The notes: generated from the sequence alone by a model not told the origin. A DNA stretch of 64,000 bases from Lumbricus rubellus (GCA_945859605.1 OX243825.1:2211424-2275423); one strand, 5' to 3'. Positions 10,789 through 22,399 are shown, counted from the first letter of the stretch. Translations and numbers: made by a program.

Positions 10789-11063
10789 CACTTACTGACT
10801 TACTTCAAATTAGCAAGTAGTAAAATATAGGCAAAAAAGGCGCTATATAATTTCTGAACACAGAAATCAATTCAATATATCAGTCGCTGTGGACTCTTTA
10901 AAATACACTCTACAGTTCTAAAATGCAAGTCTCTATCAGTTCAGCTTTACATCCAAAAAATCAATATACTAGTAATATTGTTCTATGCTGTTTCTAGTGT
11001 CATTAATGTTCAATTAGATCAGTTTTTAAGCTGACTAAAATCCCGGAATCTGAGTTCCCATAC
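10789..11063 (-). promoter_or_regulatory. leader / primer-binding region, left unit
   Basis: This 275-bp leader lies between the 5' LTR (middle LTR) and the gag start. The first bases after the LTR on the minus strand read GTATGGGAACTCAGATTCC; a TGG-containing primer-binding site should be here, but I could not match it with confidence to a specific tRNA. Confidence 0.4.
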
Positions 11064-12140
11064 TGTCGCATACCAAGTCTTACCCTATAGACGCTTTATA
11101 AACTCAGTGATTCGTAACGGGTGATCAAGAATGTTACTTAGAATTAGCCTACAACAATAACTCGCTGTATTTCATTTTTGATGTATAATATAAATAGCAA
11201 CATTCAACAATAAAATAATATTCAATGACCTAACTACTTAGTGTGGCGTATTTGATTAAATAATTATTATTGTGAGTTGTCTTAACTGCCCTCATGCGTC
11301 CATTCTCGTTGGATGATGAAGTCCTTCACTCAAGAAGATTTCGCTCGGTCCTCGTCTCGAATACAGGGAACAGACTGGATGGACAAGAAAGGATCGGTTG
11401 ATCCTCCCTCGAAGTCGTCCGTCGTAGTTCACCACCGTACTGTTGCTGAATTGTAGGCTGCGCCTCTTTAAAGCGGCCTACCGGTCTTCCACCTCCGTTG
11501 TCGTTACCGTTTCGCCTCCTCGCTCACTCCAGATCAATCGCAATTGATTTTCACAGTTCTCGCCGATTGCTCAATTCTCATCAACTGTCAATCGCTCGAA
11601 AAACGTCCAGATTTCCACAGTTCTCGCCGATTGCTCAATTCTCATCAACTGTCAATCGCTCGAAAACGTTCAGCGCTTCGCAAAGTCACTAAACTTAACC
11701 GGCCAAAGGTACTACCTTCCCCTCGGACTTACAGTTCTGCAGTAGGAACAAGTAGACACTGAAATCTTACTTTCCCACAATGGATCATCGAGGCCTTTCG
11801 AATTAACTTCACGAATCGCCAAAATGTTTAATGGCCGACCGTTTCGTCGAAAGTTTTTGCCCCAAATCCATGTTATTATCGCGGTCGTCTGCCGCGTTGA
11901 GTTCTTGGCACGCTGCCAACGCGCGCCTTGTTATCGTCCTGTGCGTAACGCTTGTTTCTGGCCTCCCATGCGTTGACTGACTTTTGTTGCGCATTTGTTT
12001 TTATATTAAGCTAAGCCACAACTGTTCATTAAAAATAACTAACACGCCAGTAATTACGCTAGCTTGATTATTACCTATAATTAATAATTAAACAGTTCAT
12101 CAGTTAATTAATTCGTTTGTTAAGCCTTTAATTCGCTACA
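11064..12140 (-). repeat. LTR 2 (shared middle LTR)
   Basis: This LTR is at once the 5' LTR of the left unit and the 3' LTR of the right unit. Two bases set it apart from LTR1 and LTR3: T in ctctttaaagcgg and C in actaacacgcc. It carries the TA that LTR1 lacks. Confidence 0.9.
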
Positions 12141-12159
12141 TATGCCCCCCTTCAAAAGA
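12141..12159 (-). promoter_or_regulatory. polypurine tract, right unit
   Basis: Identical to the left-unit tract: minus-strand GAAGGGGGGCATA immediately before the LTR start. Confidence 0.7.
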
Positions 12160-12301
12160 CTGTTCACAGGCTTCACTTTACTTACCTACTTAACAAACTA
12201 ATCTAATAAACTACCTTTTCTCTACCTTACATAACACAACAAAATTACTGTTCTACACCTATTTATATACAACTTATCATTCATCAAAGGTTCACTATAT
12301 A

Positions 12302-13195
12302 TCACTCTAGTCCCCTGCTCAAGTAATATGAAATTACATTGTTGGACCCCTTGATGTACCTTATAGTAAATGAATAATTTTGCAAGGCTAGACTCCATCT
12401 CATAACCCTTGCATTTTTCATTCTTCCCTCTTTCATATACTGCAATCCGCAATGGTCTGTCTCAATCACAAACTGCTTGCCGCATAAATATCTGTCGAAC
12501 CTACTTACGCCCCACATTATGGCTAAGCATTCTCTTTCTTCCACCGAATATCTCGTCTCTCGCTCAAGTAACTTCCTGCTCGCATATGCTATGGGATGAT
12601 TCACCCCCTCATATTCCTGCATTATTACGCATCCGATCCCTTTTCCACTTGCATCCGTTTGCAATATGAGCTCCTTCTCTAAGTTCGGTAATCTCAGAAT
12701 TGGTGCCTTTGCCAGTTCTTCTTTCAACTGCATAAAACTGTTCTCTAATTTCTCATTCCATTCGACATTTCCAGGTGACAACTTCTTTGTCAAATCACTT
12801 AGTGGTGCCATTATTTCTGCACAGTGTGGAATGAATTTTCTATAGTAATTCACTGCTCCGATGAAACTCCTCACTTGTTTTTTCGTCTTTGGTCTTGGCA
12901 TATCAATGATCTTGTCCACAGATTCTTCTTTTGGACTGATGTCATCATTATTCAACGTGTGACCCAAGAAATCTATTTTTCCGTACCCTAATGAGCATTT
13001 CTTTGGCTTCAATGTTAGGTTGGCTTCCCTAACCCTTTCAAAAAATATCTCCAGTGTTTCCAAGTGATCCTTCCATCCTTCATTGTGGGCTAATATATCA
13101 TCCACGTAACTTTCAAGGTTTTCTGTTCCATACAGAATTTTTCTGATTAGTCTGTTGTAACTTGAAGCACTATTTACTAATCCGAATGATATGCT
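12302..13195 (-). pseudogene. truncated pol: RT C-terminal half and RNase H, right unit
   Basis: Same reading frame and same truncation as the left unit; the translated sequences are identical by eye, including YVDD and the RNase H motifs. No integrase or RT N-terminus is present. Confidence 0.85.
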
Positions 13196-13198
13196 TCA

Positions 13199-13647
13199 CA
13201 TTGCCTCAACACTTTTAACTCGTACTTATTATCAACTTACTATTCTACCTATTATGTAGCCACCATCTCAACATATGGCATTCATCCATCCTATGTCTCA
13301 TATTGAATGATCTTTGTCATTTCACTAACATCTTATTATTCCTCGTACTTTACTCACTAGACAAAGTACTTCTTCTTATCTTAACTATTTCCCAGTTACT
13401 CAACTGTCTCCTTATTTATCTAAGTGACTCAACATCACACTCAGACACTGTATTCTAATATTAATCTCAACTTAATACTTAACTACTACACAACTTCAAC
13501 AATTATACCACTATCTCACTTGATCCTATGATTCACCTTACTACTCACTACAACTCATAAAACTGCTTTAACTTGCAACTCAACTTAATTTCACATTATT
13601 ACTTATTTACATTTCTTCTTTAATTAAGTACTCTCCACAAGCTACTG
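13199..13647 (-). other. non-coding internal segment, right unit
   Basis: Copy of the AT-rich segment at 7310-7758; no coding content recognised. Confidence 0.6.
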
Positions 13648-16600
13648 TCAGCTTCTATCTGCAGTTCCTCTTCTCACGTAATGACAGTCCAGCCTGTCCA
13701 TATCTGACTTACTATCTCTGTTCACCTTCTCGTATAAATTCAACGTAATGCCATTTTGTGTTTCCAGTTCACCTGTGTGCTTCTCTCCAAAACTCAATGC
13801 ATCTGCATCATCTCCATAAGTTTTCAACTCAACATCTTCTTGTGTTTCAACTTCTCCACTGTAGTCGTTACTACTTCTCCATTTATCTACTTTATTGTTA
13901 GGATATGACCATTCTCTGTCATTCCGTAACCGATTTTTCTTCCAATTCACATCATTGTATCCTCTACAATTCTCATTCTGTCTTCTACCAGAATTAACAC
14001 CTTGTTCTCCTCTGTACCATGTTCTATTGTTCCAATGGTTTCCACTACCTCCAACCTCGTCTCTATTACTTCTATATCTCCAATTGAGATCACTAGGTCT
14101 ATCATACCTAACTCCAAAATTACTACTAGACTCTGTCCTGTCATGTCTATAGTTTCTCCAATCACACCCACGTGTGTCACTCTTCTGACTCCTGTTCCAC
14201 TTTATATTTCTCCTATCCACATTTGGATTCTCTATGTATCCCCTTTTCATCCACTCATTGGATCTTCCTGACTGTGTCTCATTAGACTTATTTCTATTCT
14301 CTCGTTTTCTCCAGTCTACTCTTCCGTTCTGCCATTTATTCTGATCTACACGACTCTTATTTAACTCACTTCTTCCACCTGTGATTAAATATTTATTATT
14401 CGTCTCCACCAATCTCAATGGTTCACTTCTGTAATTCTTTTTCATCGTTTTATTAAAAGCTGGCTTCCTGTTATCTGTGTAACTCCAGTCTCTGGTTTTA
14501 TCCAACTGTTTCTTATTTACTGTTTCATGCCGTCTCTGCATTCCTTTACCAGTTTCATTTAAATACGGCCTTTCCGCAACTTTGAATGGTCTGTATTTAC
14601 CATCCCTTTTAACCTCAGCTCTGTTTTTAACAGTTGCTGCTGTCTTTGTTTCCTCTGTTTCATTTACTGTTACTTCGTCGGTGAATTTCACTGACTTCTT
14701 GTCATGTACCGATCTATCTCTAGATTTAGATCTGTCCCTCAATATGCTTTTGCATTTCATTTCAGCAATTGCATTCTCTGGTTTTCCAAATTTAACTTGG
14801 TATTCTAAACCTTCGACCATTCCAATTATCACTGGCTTCGCTGGATTTTCCATAACCATGGCTTGTACCTCTCCACTGAAATAGTCACTTTCCAAATTTA
14901 CTCTGGCCAGTGGAAAATATTTAATGGTTCCATCAATAAGCATACAACGTGTTTCTTCTCCTGTTAATGCTTCGTCATCAATCAAGGAACGTTTCACAAT
15001 GCAACACGTTGTCCCAGTGTCATACAAACACTCAACACTTTTTCCATTCAGTTTTACTTTGGGTTCACTACCATCCTTGAGATCTATGCGTCCATCGTTG
15101 TTGCTGGTAACCATCACACCTGCAGCTATGTGCGTTGGTAGTGTCTCAGAATTTTCATCTTCTTCCCTGTGTTGCTCCTTTGCAACATTACTTACTTTCT
15201 GCACTTCAATCTGCTGTCTGGCCTTATTTGTCTGATTCTCGAATATTTGCACTGCTGCTGCAGTGTGTCTGACAGCTTCTTTATTCTTGTGTGGGCACGA
15301 ATATGCCTTAATATGGTTCAGCTCACCGCACAGAAAACAAGTAACTTTGTGTCCTACGGTATTCTCACGTTCCCTACTGAACCCTCTGTTTGAACTTACA
15401 CTACGGTTCACTTCCCGATTTGTTCTAACATCATTTCTACCTCTGTTTTGGCTGTTACCAAATCCTTCTTTGGATTTATTCTCAAATGGTCTGTTGTTTG
15501 TCCTTTCATTGTGGAATTTCACATCAGGTTTAATGCTTGCTTCTGCATATTTGTAGCCATGTGCCTCTATGTATGACTCCGCACACGCTAACATTTCTTT
15601 CAGACTTGTCTTCCCTTTTTCTTTGATAAACATTCTTAACTCTGTACTGCATGTCAGGTAAAATTGATCTTTCAATAACAATTCTTCTACTCCTTCGTAG
15701 GTTTCTTCAAAGCCTGCTTGAGCAATCCATTGCTGCATGTAGCGTCGCAGTCTATAAATAAAATTGGTCGGTGTTTCTCCGGCTTCCATTTTGCTTGTCT
15801 TGAACCTGTGTCTATATCCACCTTCAGTTAACTGGAATCGTTTTAGCAACTGTGTCTTCAGACATTCATAATCTTGAGCTTCTTCCACAGATAGTCTCTG
15901 GTATACTTCCAGTGCTCTTGACTCAAGGTGTCTAGCTAACACTAGTGACCACACTTCCTTCTTTATCTCGTATGCTACACAAGTTCGTTCGAACCGCAAC
16001 AGGTAAGCGTCTAAACAATCTTTGTTTTCGTTGAAGATGGGGAATTTGATATCCCTCATCCCTCTGCTGTTCCTGTTGTTTTCCCCTTGTTGTGGATTGT
16101 CACCAACCATTGTGAATGATGCACTTCCACTTTCTCTGTCTTGACCTCTGGACTCAATTTCTCTCATTCTTACTTGTGATTCAATCCGTGCTAATTCTAA
16201 CTGTAGCTCATGTGCACGTTGTTCTCGTGCTTCAGTCGCTTCACGTTGTTCTCGTGCTTCAGTCGCTTCACGGATCTGTCTGGCATCTGATTCTGCGGCT
16301 AAGCGTTTTTCTCTTGCTTCTGTCTCCGCACTCCTAATTGCTTCTAACTCAATTTCGGCCTTTCTAGCCTGCATCGCTGCTTGGGTCTTCCTGTCTTCGG
16401 CTTCAGCTTCAAGCCGTCTCATTTCCAATTCCGCCTCAGCTTTCTTTATCTCAGCCTCCGCTTTCTTGGCATCAGCTGCTAGCTCAGCTTTCTTTACCTC
16501 TGCCTCGGTCTCAATCCTCTTTAATTCCTCAGCGGCTTCCTTTGCAAACGCCCTTTCTGCTATTCTATCTTGCCGCTGTTCCGCCTGTCTTTCTCTAACA

Positions 16601-16677
16601 AACGTACGAAGCTCCTCTCCACTTAGCTCTAACTCTTTGGCTATCTTCGCCCAGCTTTCGAAATCACTGTTGGCCAT
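13648..16677 (-). CDS. gag-protease polyprotein, right unit
   Basis: Intact 1009-codon ORF with the same layout as the left copy: coiled coil, capsid-like region, CX2CX4HX5C knuckle, DTG protease motif and Asn/Arg/Trp-rich tail. The only residue change I noticed is E instead of A in the coiled coil (HELQLE). Two intact long ORFs in a degraded element suggest recent activity or selection for mobilisation in trans. Confidence 0.88.
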   Translation of the reverse strand: MANSDFESWAKIAKELELSGEELRTFVRERQAEQRQDRIAERAFAKEAAEELKRIETEAEVKKAELAADAKKAEAEIKKAEAELEMRRLEAEAEDRKTQAAMQARKAEIELEAIRSAETEAREKRLAAESDARQIREATEAREQREATEAREQRAHELQLELARIESQVRMREIESRGQDRESGSASFTMVGDNPQQGENNRNSRGMRDIKFPIFNENKDCLDAYLLRFERTCVAYEIKKEVWSLVLARHLESRALEVYQRLSVEEAQDYECLKTQLLKRFQLTEGGYRHRFKTSKMEAGETPTNFIYRLRRYMQQWIAQAGFEETYEGVEELLLKDQFYLTCSTELRMFIKEKGKTSLKEMLACAESYIEAHGYKYAEASIKPDVKFHNERTNNRPFENKSKEGFGNSQNRGRNDVRTNREVNRSVSSNRGFSRERENTVGHKVTCFLCGELNHIKAYSCPHKNKEAVRHTAAAVQIFENQTNKARQQIEVQKVSNVAKEQHREEDENSETLPTHIAAGVMVTSNNDGRIDLKDGSEPKVKLNGKSVECLYDTGTTCCIVKRSLIDDEALTGEETRCMLIDGTIKYFPLARVNLESDYFSGEVQAMVMENPAKPVIIGMVEGLEYQVKFGKPENAIAEMKCKSILRDRSKSRDRSVHDKKSVKFTDEVTVNETEETKTAATVKNRAEVKRDGKYRPFKVAERPYLNETGKGMQRRHETVNKKQLDKTRDWSYTDNRKPAFNKTMKKNYRSEPLRLVETNNKYLITGGRSELNKSRVDQNKWQNGRVDWRKRENRNKSNETQSGRSNEWMKRGYIENPNVDRRNIKWNRSQKSDTRGCDWRNYRHDRTESSSNFGVRYDRPSDLNWRYRSNRDEVGGSGNHWNNRTWYRGEQGVNSGRRQNENCRGYNDVNWKKNRLRNDREWSYPNNKVDKWRSSNDYSGEVETQEDVELKTYGDDADALSFGEKHTGELETQNGITLNLYEKVNRDSKSDMDRLDCHYVRRGTADRS

Positions 16678-16952
16678 CACTTACTGACTTACTTCAAATT
16701 AGCAAGTAGTAAAATATAGGCAAAAAAGGCGCTATATAATTTCTGAACACAGAAATCAATTCAATATATCAGTCGCTGTGGACTCTTTAAAATACACTCT
16801 ACAGTTCTAAAATGCAAGTCTCTATCAGTTCAGCTTTACATCCAAAAAATCAATATACTAGTAATATTGTTCTATGCTGTTTCTAGTGTCATTAATGTTC
16901 AATTAGATCAGTTTTTAAGCTGACTAAAATCCCGGAATCTGAGTTCCCATAC
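16678..16952 (-). promoter_or_regulatory. leader / primer-binding region, right unit
   Basis: Copy of the 275-bp leader between 5' LTR and gag start, same candidate primer-binding bases directly next to the LTR. Confidence 0.4.
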
Positions 16953-18029
16953 TGTCGCATACCAAGTCTTACCCTATAGACGCTTTATAAACTCAGTGAT
17001 TCGTAACGGGTGATCAAGAATGTTACTTAGAATTAGCCTACAACAATAACTCGCTGTATTTCATTTTTGATGTATAATATAAATAGCAACATTCAACAAT
17101 AAAATAATATTCAATGACCTAACTACTTAGTGTGGCGTATTTGATTAAATAATTATTATTGTGAGTTGTCTTAACTGCCCTCATGCGTCCATTCTCGTTG
17201 GATGATGAAGTCCTTCACTCAAGAAGATTTCGCTCGGTCCTCGTCTCGAATACAGGGAACAGACTGGATGGACAAGAAAGGATCGGTTGATCCTCCCTCG
17301 AAGTCGTCCGTCGTAGTTCACCACCGTACTGTTGCTGAATTGTAGGCTGCGCCTCTTCAAAGCGGCCTACCGGTCTTCCACCTCCGTTGTCGTTACCGTT
17401 TCGCCTCCTCGCTCACTCCAGATCAATCGCAATTGATTTTCACAGTTCTCGCCGATTGCTCAATTCTCATCAACTGTCAATCGCTCGAAAAACGTCCAGA
17501 TTTCCACAGTTCTCGCCGATTGCTCAATTCTCATCAACTGTCAATCGCTCGAAAACGTTCAGCGCTTCGCAAAGTCACTAAACTTAACCGGCCAAAGGTA
17601 CTACCTTCCCCTCGGACTTACAGTTCTGCAGTAGGAACAAGTAGACACTGAAATCTTACTTTCCCACAATGGATCATCGAGGCCTTTCGAATTAACTTCA
17701 CGAATCGCCAAAATGTTTAATGGCCGACCGTTTCGTCGAAAGTTTTTGCCCCAAATCCATGTTATTATCGCGGTCGTCTGCCGCGTTGAGTTCTTGGCAC
17801 GCTGCCAACGCGCGCCTTGTTATCGTCCTGTGCGTAACGCTTGTTTCTGGCCTCCCATGCGTTGACTGACTTTTGTTGCGCATTTGTTTTTATATTAAGC
17901 TAAGCCACAACTGTTCATTAAAAATAACTAATACGCCAGTAATTACGCTAGCTTGATTATTACCTATAATTAATAATTAAACAGTTCATCAGTTAATTAA
18001 TTCGTTTGTTAAGCCTTTAATTCGCTACA
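16953..18029 (-). repeat. LTR 3 (5' LTR of right unit)
   Basis: Full-length 1,077-bp LTR, beginning (minus strand) at 18029 next to the SINE B box. It would carry the promoter for the whole tandem element. Confidence 0.9.
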
Positions 18030-18267
18030 GGGGTTCAAATCCCCGCCGGGGCAGAAATTTGCAACGAGATTTCTGTTCCACAAGCACCCCCTAGCCGACT
18101 CAGCTATGATGAGTACACTGACCGTGAGGTCAGTGGATGATGAGACGGCGAGGGAGAGGATTGGCCACCGCCCTCATATGCCGAGGCCTTGAAAATGAAG
18201 GCGCTAACACTTCATCCCCATTGGCTAGCCCTCCGGGCTAGCTAGACGGGATATCATCATCATCATC
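18030..18267 (+). mobile_element. tRNA-derived SINE, 3' part
   Basis: It resumes the SINE with GGGGTTCAAATCCCCGCC (B box), continues with a body containing a hairpin gctagccctccgggctagc, and ends in an (ATC)n tail. The 12-bp duplication AAATGACTGTTT follows at 18268-18279. Together with 5119-5176 the SINE was about 296 bp. Confidence 0.7.
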
Positions 18268-18279
18268 AAATGACTGTTT
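18268..18279. repeat. right target-site duplication of split SINE
   Basis: Exact copy of AAATGACTGTTT at 5107-5118. Confidence 0.7.
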
Positions 18280-18630
18280 TGGGCGAACGAAAACCGCTCA
18301 GCCAGAAATTTTCTGACAACCGTTTTTAGTCTTTCGCCTAATTTTCCTCCATGAAACATGCATTTACTTCCCCAAAAAGCTTATCATTAGTGAGCCTATA
18401 CTTCGATGCTTTGCAGTCAAATTCTTCTACTGACGTGATAACTGCACTTGCATAAACCTGTCAAATTTATATGGGGTGGGGAATGTTGCATTATATACTT
18501 TTAGGGGGGAGGAAATAATTCTACATAGCCTACATGTTCACAACACCTATCGATTTTTCTGGGAAATTTTCATTCATGGAAACTCCCTCCCAGAGATGAC
18601 TAGATTAAACACTGCATTTAGTTACAAGTA
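18280..18630. repeat. dispersed repeat related to 23590-23930
   Basis: The order of blocks (accgctcagccag, gaaattttctgac, cttcgatgctttgcagtcaaattcttct, ttttctgggaaattt, actagattaaacactgc) is shared with 23590-23930. Related ends recur near 31560 and 39190-39240. It is an old repeat family of unknown class, in intron 1 of gene A. Confidence 0.5.
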
Positions 18631-19300
18631 CAAAATAATATCGTATTTGTACAAGTATTAACATAAATTCAAATCATTCTAATAATTATGATTGTATCAT
18701 TTATTAAAATAGCAAACAATATTATTATATATAGGTAATAGGCTATAGTGAATTTTATCGTGGCATATTAAAACAGTTATTGTGATGAAATAATATAGAT
18801 AGTAACCAATAACTATTACAATGTTGCAAAATGTTCTATGGGGGGAGGTAATTTATGGGGAAACTTCTTTTTATAGATTAAGACTGCCCTCCATGGCCAG
18901 CCTTCCCCCCTTTCGACGTGAATTTTGATTTTCTTCTTATTCCCCCCGTGTTTTTCACTGGGCGCAAGTCGCGCCCACCGTGTATAGGGATAGAAACCTC
19001 TGTGAGAACCTATAATTATAATTATACATACATGATGTATACATGTATGTCATGTATAAAGCGCCATAAATTGCCCCCACATAATTAGGCCCCTCATCCC
19101 CCCACATTCTTCGTCTTGTCCGAGACTGTTACTAGGCTATCAGCCGCGTTGCAGCGTTAGCTCCGCACAATTGCTCGTTTACTAACGAATAGAGCATACA
19201 ATCATATTTTCTTTCCAATTATTCGCGTACCTCTTAAAGACACCTGCAAGAAGTAGGCCTAATACCAGAAGTACGTGTATCACAATATAAGAACCTCTTA

Positions 19301-19322
19301 TATATATATATATATATATATG
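19301..19322. repeat. (TA)n microsatellite
   Basis: About ten TA units in a row, in intron 1 of gene A. Confidence 0.8.
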
Positions 19323-19439
19323 ATGTGTAGTTGTGTACTGTAACAGTGAGCGCTATAAATTGTACGCACATAATTAATCCCCTCATTCTTTGTCTTGCCC
19401 AAGACGTTACTATCTTCGCACAATCGCTCGTTTACTAAC

Positions 19440-20010
19440 TTCTAATGCTGGCACCACTCTAGTCCATTTCTTCATTACTTCTCGTCTTGACTATATTGCT
19501 CGTCACTCTACCCTGGCCTCCCATCCAATCGAGTAATGTGCCTCAACCGAGACTCAGCTCTGCAGCACGTTTAATTGAATAAATCCCTATAATTATTGGG
19601 TCAGGTCTCCAGCCATATGCTGGGGACATTGCATTGGCTTCCGACTCGGCAGCACATTGAGAATAAGGTCGATGTTCTGGATCGGCAATATCAGCTTAGG
19701 GTTTTCTCAGATTACTCGCCAGAATGCTATAGCTCAACTGGTATCTAAGGCCACAGCCTCTCCGCTCTGTACATGATGGAGTGCTCTTGGATCCAATCGC
19801 ACGAGCTGCAACCATGCACAGTTAAAGTCCTGTCTGTGTTGTGATCATTTGTCTTAAATGGACTACCACAGGAGCTTACTCGGGCTCTTACCGAAATATT
19901 TTTTTTACTCAACTCAAAGCTCTCCTTGTTGGAGTGCTAGAGTCGGGAGCGTATTTAGTAGTACCCTTGAAGAAGCGCTATATAAAGTCTGGAATGGATG
20001 GATATGATAA
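19440..20010 (+). pseudogene. decayed CR1/L2-type RT tail
   Basis: Plus-strand translation shows scattered matches to the C-terminal RT region of CR1/L2 elements (a DYIA-x-HSTLASHPI-like segment matching the usual DYCNSLL...LP, then a GHCIGFRLGS-like segment matching LHWLP) with many stops and shifts. It ends aagcgctatataaagtctggaatgg, the kind of 3' end seen on such elements. An old relic within the intron. Confidence 0.4.
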
Positions 20011-20397
20011 CACAGACACGCATCATGTGTGTAGTATGTGTAGCCTACATCAGACTGATGTGGAATGACATAGCGATTCATTATTCCCAAAGAGATTATT
20101 CTACAAAACTTAGCGAATTATGCATGTATGCTAATGGCAGTAAGGTTGTTGCTCTCTTTCTAAAGAATGTTGACGCGCACCCATAATTATATATGGTATT
20201 TAAATTTTGTTTATGACTTCAGTTGCATTAGCTTACATGTAGGTATTTAAATAAAGTTTACCACTACAGTTTCATTCGGACCATATAATTACGGGGTATG
20301 AAACTATTAATAAATTTGGGATGAGGTTGTTTAACCTGAAATTATTAGTCTTAGACCGTTATACGAATGTCGATACTTGATACAGATTTCAATTTAC

Positions 20398-20932
20398 CAG
20401 TTGTGGTTGTCCACGAATCCTGCGATTGGTTTTTTATGGAGATGTCGTGATCACGAAGAAGTTCCATAACCTCATCAAAACGTCTCGAAACGGACGTGTG
20501 CTGATTTGACATCAGCAGATTTTGCTGAATTGATGCATTAAGAATCTCATGAACCTCTTTGGCGCAGACATCCTCCTGCCTCTGAGCAGGTTGTCCAACA
20601 GTCTGAAGACTTGTCATTACGGCGTCTTGCTGATCTTGCAATCGCCTTAGCGATTCATTAAAACTACTCATTTGGTGAACCGATATATTAAGAAGCTGAT
20701 GAATACTTTGAACTTGCTTCATGTAGATATCTTGCTCATGTGAACGTCGGTCAATCGCTTGAAGACACTCGTGAAATTCAGCAAACATCTGACGAATCTC
20801 TGTTGCCATGCTGATCGACGCATCTCCACTTTCACAACTCTTCACAGTGCACTGACATGTCACTGGAGAGATGATGTTAAGTGTAAATATAACTGTTAAT
20901 ACAGCAATGTCGTAGGTCACAAATGACGTCAT
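20398..20932 (-). CDS. FReD gene A, exon 1 (signal peptide and coiled-coil stalk)
   Basis: First coding exon of gene A. I chose the ATG at 20932 (MTSFVTYDIAVLTVIF) because it aligns with the starts of B and F; an in-frame ATG 27 nt upstream (20959) is the alternative. A hydrophobic signal peptide is followed by CQCTVKSCESG and then a Gln-rich heptad region with about two stalk repeats, each opening DRRSxEQD-like and containing a LLNxS sequon (HQLLNISVHQ). It ends at a GTAAATT donor in phase 1 (codon split G|TT). This copy is the most diverged: the usual SWKLAIG ending reads SWTTTTG. Protein of about 374 aa with exons 2 and 3; intron 1 is about 16.6 kb, of which 12.9 kb is the retroelement. 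Confidence 0.8.
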
Positions 20933-21036
20933 GACGATTAAATCTCTACAATTGTGCAACTGACTAACTTTGAATAAAGACGCACCGCAGTTGACTGTTT
21001 CTCTTTTTTGCTAGTGATGCTTTAGATTAAGAAGGT

Positions 21037-21047
21037 TATTTATAGGG
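21037..21047 (-). promoter_or_regulatory. TATA box, gene A
   Basis: Minus-strand CCTATAAATA about 105 bp upstream of the chosen ATG. The bases between it and the ATG (20989-21033) align loosely with the conserved proximal block of the other copies (AAGCAT...AGTCAACTG), so it is a plausible core promoter. Confidence 0.55.
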
Positions 21048-21049
21048 CT

Positions 21050-22390
21050 ATGAGACTAAGCGTTGCCTTACCGCCTCATGATTGATGATGTTGCTGTTAT
21101 TGCATTCTAGTTTCCCCTGCCTCCATGAAGGTTGAGTTACTAATTGCCCTTCTGGGTCATGCGGACACACTATTATAGGCTAGGCCTACTGAATTCAAAC
21201 TTATTTAGTATAATTATTACCGTGTTTGTATTATGATTGCAAGTATGAATGATACATGTAGGTTGTAATGTAGGCCTATGTACACTGTACTGTGTTAGGT
21301 CGGGAACGGCTTGTAACATCATCGGAAACGGACGTATCAGTTTTATGGTTGTAGGCACGTGAAGTTGTGTGGTTACTTGTTAGCCTACTACGAGTTTACA
21401 TCGTCATTATCTTAAACTGTAACTGCGCGTGTCCCAATTGACTGCCATCATCATCATTACCATTCACCATGAGCCGCATGCTCGTAGGTGTCCAATGTCA
21501 ACGTCGTTTAACTGCCATAGGACTGTGTTAAAGCTCTGTGTTGATTGTACATGTAGACCGTCTCTTTCATGGATTCCAACATTGGCATTGCTGAATCAAT
21601 CAATTTATAATAATTTATATAGCGCCCATTAAAAACTAAAGTTGTCTCAAGCAGCGAATGAAACGGAGAGTGTAGGGATATGAGGTTTTCGTGTCGCCAT
21701 GAGTAGAAGGACGTAGTGCACGGCGGCCAGTGCTTGAGAACGCAGGACAGCTGAAGACCTTTCCGCTGTATATGAGAGTTATATATCCGGTTGAAGTCAG
21801 CCTGGATAGTGACTTAGTAGTTTTAATCGACAAAAGATACATTTTCTTTCAATTCCTGTCTTCATCATTTCAGGACGACACTCCTCTCGAGAAACACATT
21901 GCAGTGTTAGGTCATGACTTGGAAATAAGTGACAGAGTAATCTGAAGACAGTAACTCCTTACCATAACAGTCTGAGTTACTGTCTTTTTGCTTAGGACGG
22001 CAGTAATCAAGAGTCACAGCCGGGTCTCTTGAAGACAGTATTTATAACTCATTGGCTGTGCCATGATGCAGAAGGCAAAGACCTCCGAGCGTTAGTGAAA
22101 TATTTTGATCCCATGAAGCAGTGGCGTATCCAGAACTGTTTCAAAAGGATGCCAAAATCTTAGATCTTGGACGGGAAAAAGGATTTTTTTTCGAAAGTTC
22201 TAAAAATAGTGATCGGCCGTAAAACCTTTTTTTTAGTCATCGGTCTTTGGCGCACCAAAAAAGTACTTTTCATCCGCCAAAAAAGTTGATGACCTTTTTT
22301 TAGTCCTCAGCTTGAAAACCGAATGGGAAGGTCACGTCCATACAATTTTCCGAATAGGGGGGGGGCCAATATCCATGACATATTGTCATG
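21050..22390. other. spacer upstream of gene A
   Basis: No gene recognised. A plus-strand stretch at about 21600-21625 reads ttataatttatatagcgccca, the antisense of a retroelement 3' end, suggesting a relic of 21600-21760. A short G run and a palindrome (atgacatattgtcat) lie near 22360-22390. Confidence 0.4.
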
Positions 22391-22399
22391 CTATGAAGC

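Larger units (their letters stand above)
5177..18029 (-). mobile_element. tandem Ty3/gypsy-like element, LTR-internal-LTR-internal-LTR
   Basis: Three nearly identical LTRs (about 1,077 bp) alternate with two nearly identical internal regions; the period is 5,887-5,889 bp. The element reads on the minus strand, so the 5' LTR is the right-most one. Outer boundaries are a 4-bp GGGG repeat (5173-5176 and 18030-18033). Each internal unit encodes a gag-protease ORF of 1009 aa and a pol fragment with the second half of reverse transcriptase plus RNase H; no integrase is visible. The Ty3/gypsy assignment rests on the RT (YVDD, FLGH) and RNase H signatures. The arrangement fits unequal LTR-LTR recombination or joint integration, and near identity implies a recent event. 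Confidence 0.9.

Noticed and set aside
8006..10798. Many plus-strand ORFs of 73-103 aa opposite gag
   Set aside because: Antisense shadows of the gag-protease ORF; the same set recurs at 13895-16687 because the unit is duplicated.
5119..18060. Genuine tRNA gene interrupted by a retroelement
   Set aside because: A and B boxes are good but the acceptor stem is mispaired and a 200-bp body with (ATC)n tail and 12-bp TSD follows, so it is a SINE.
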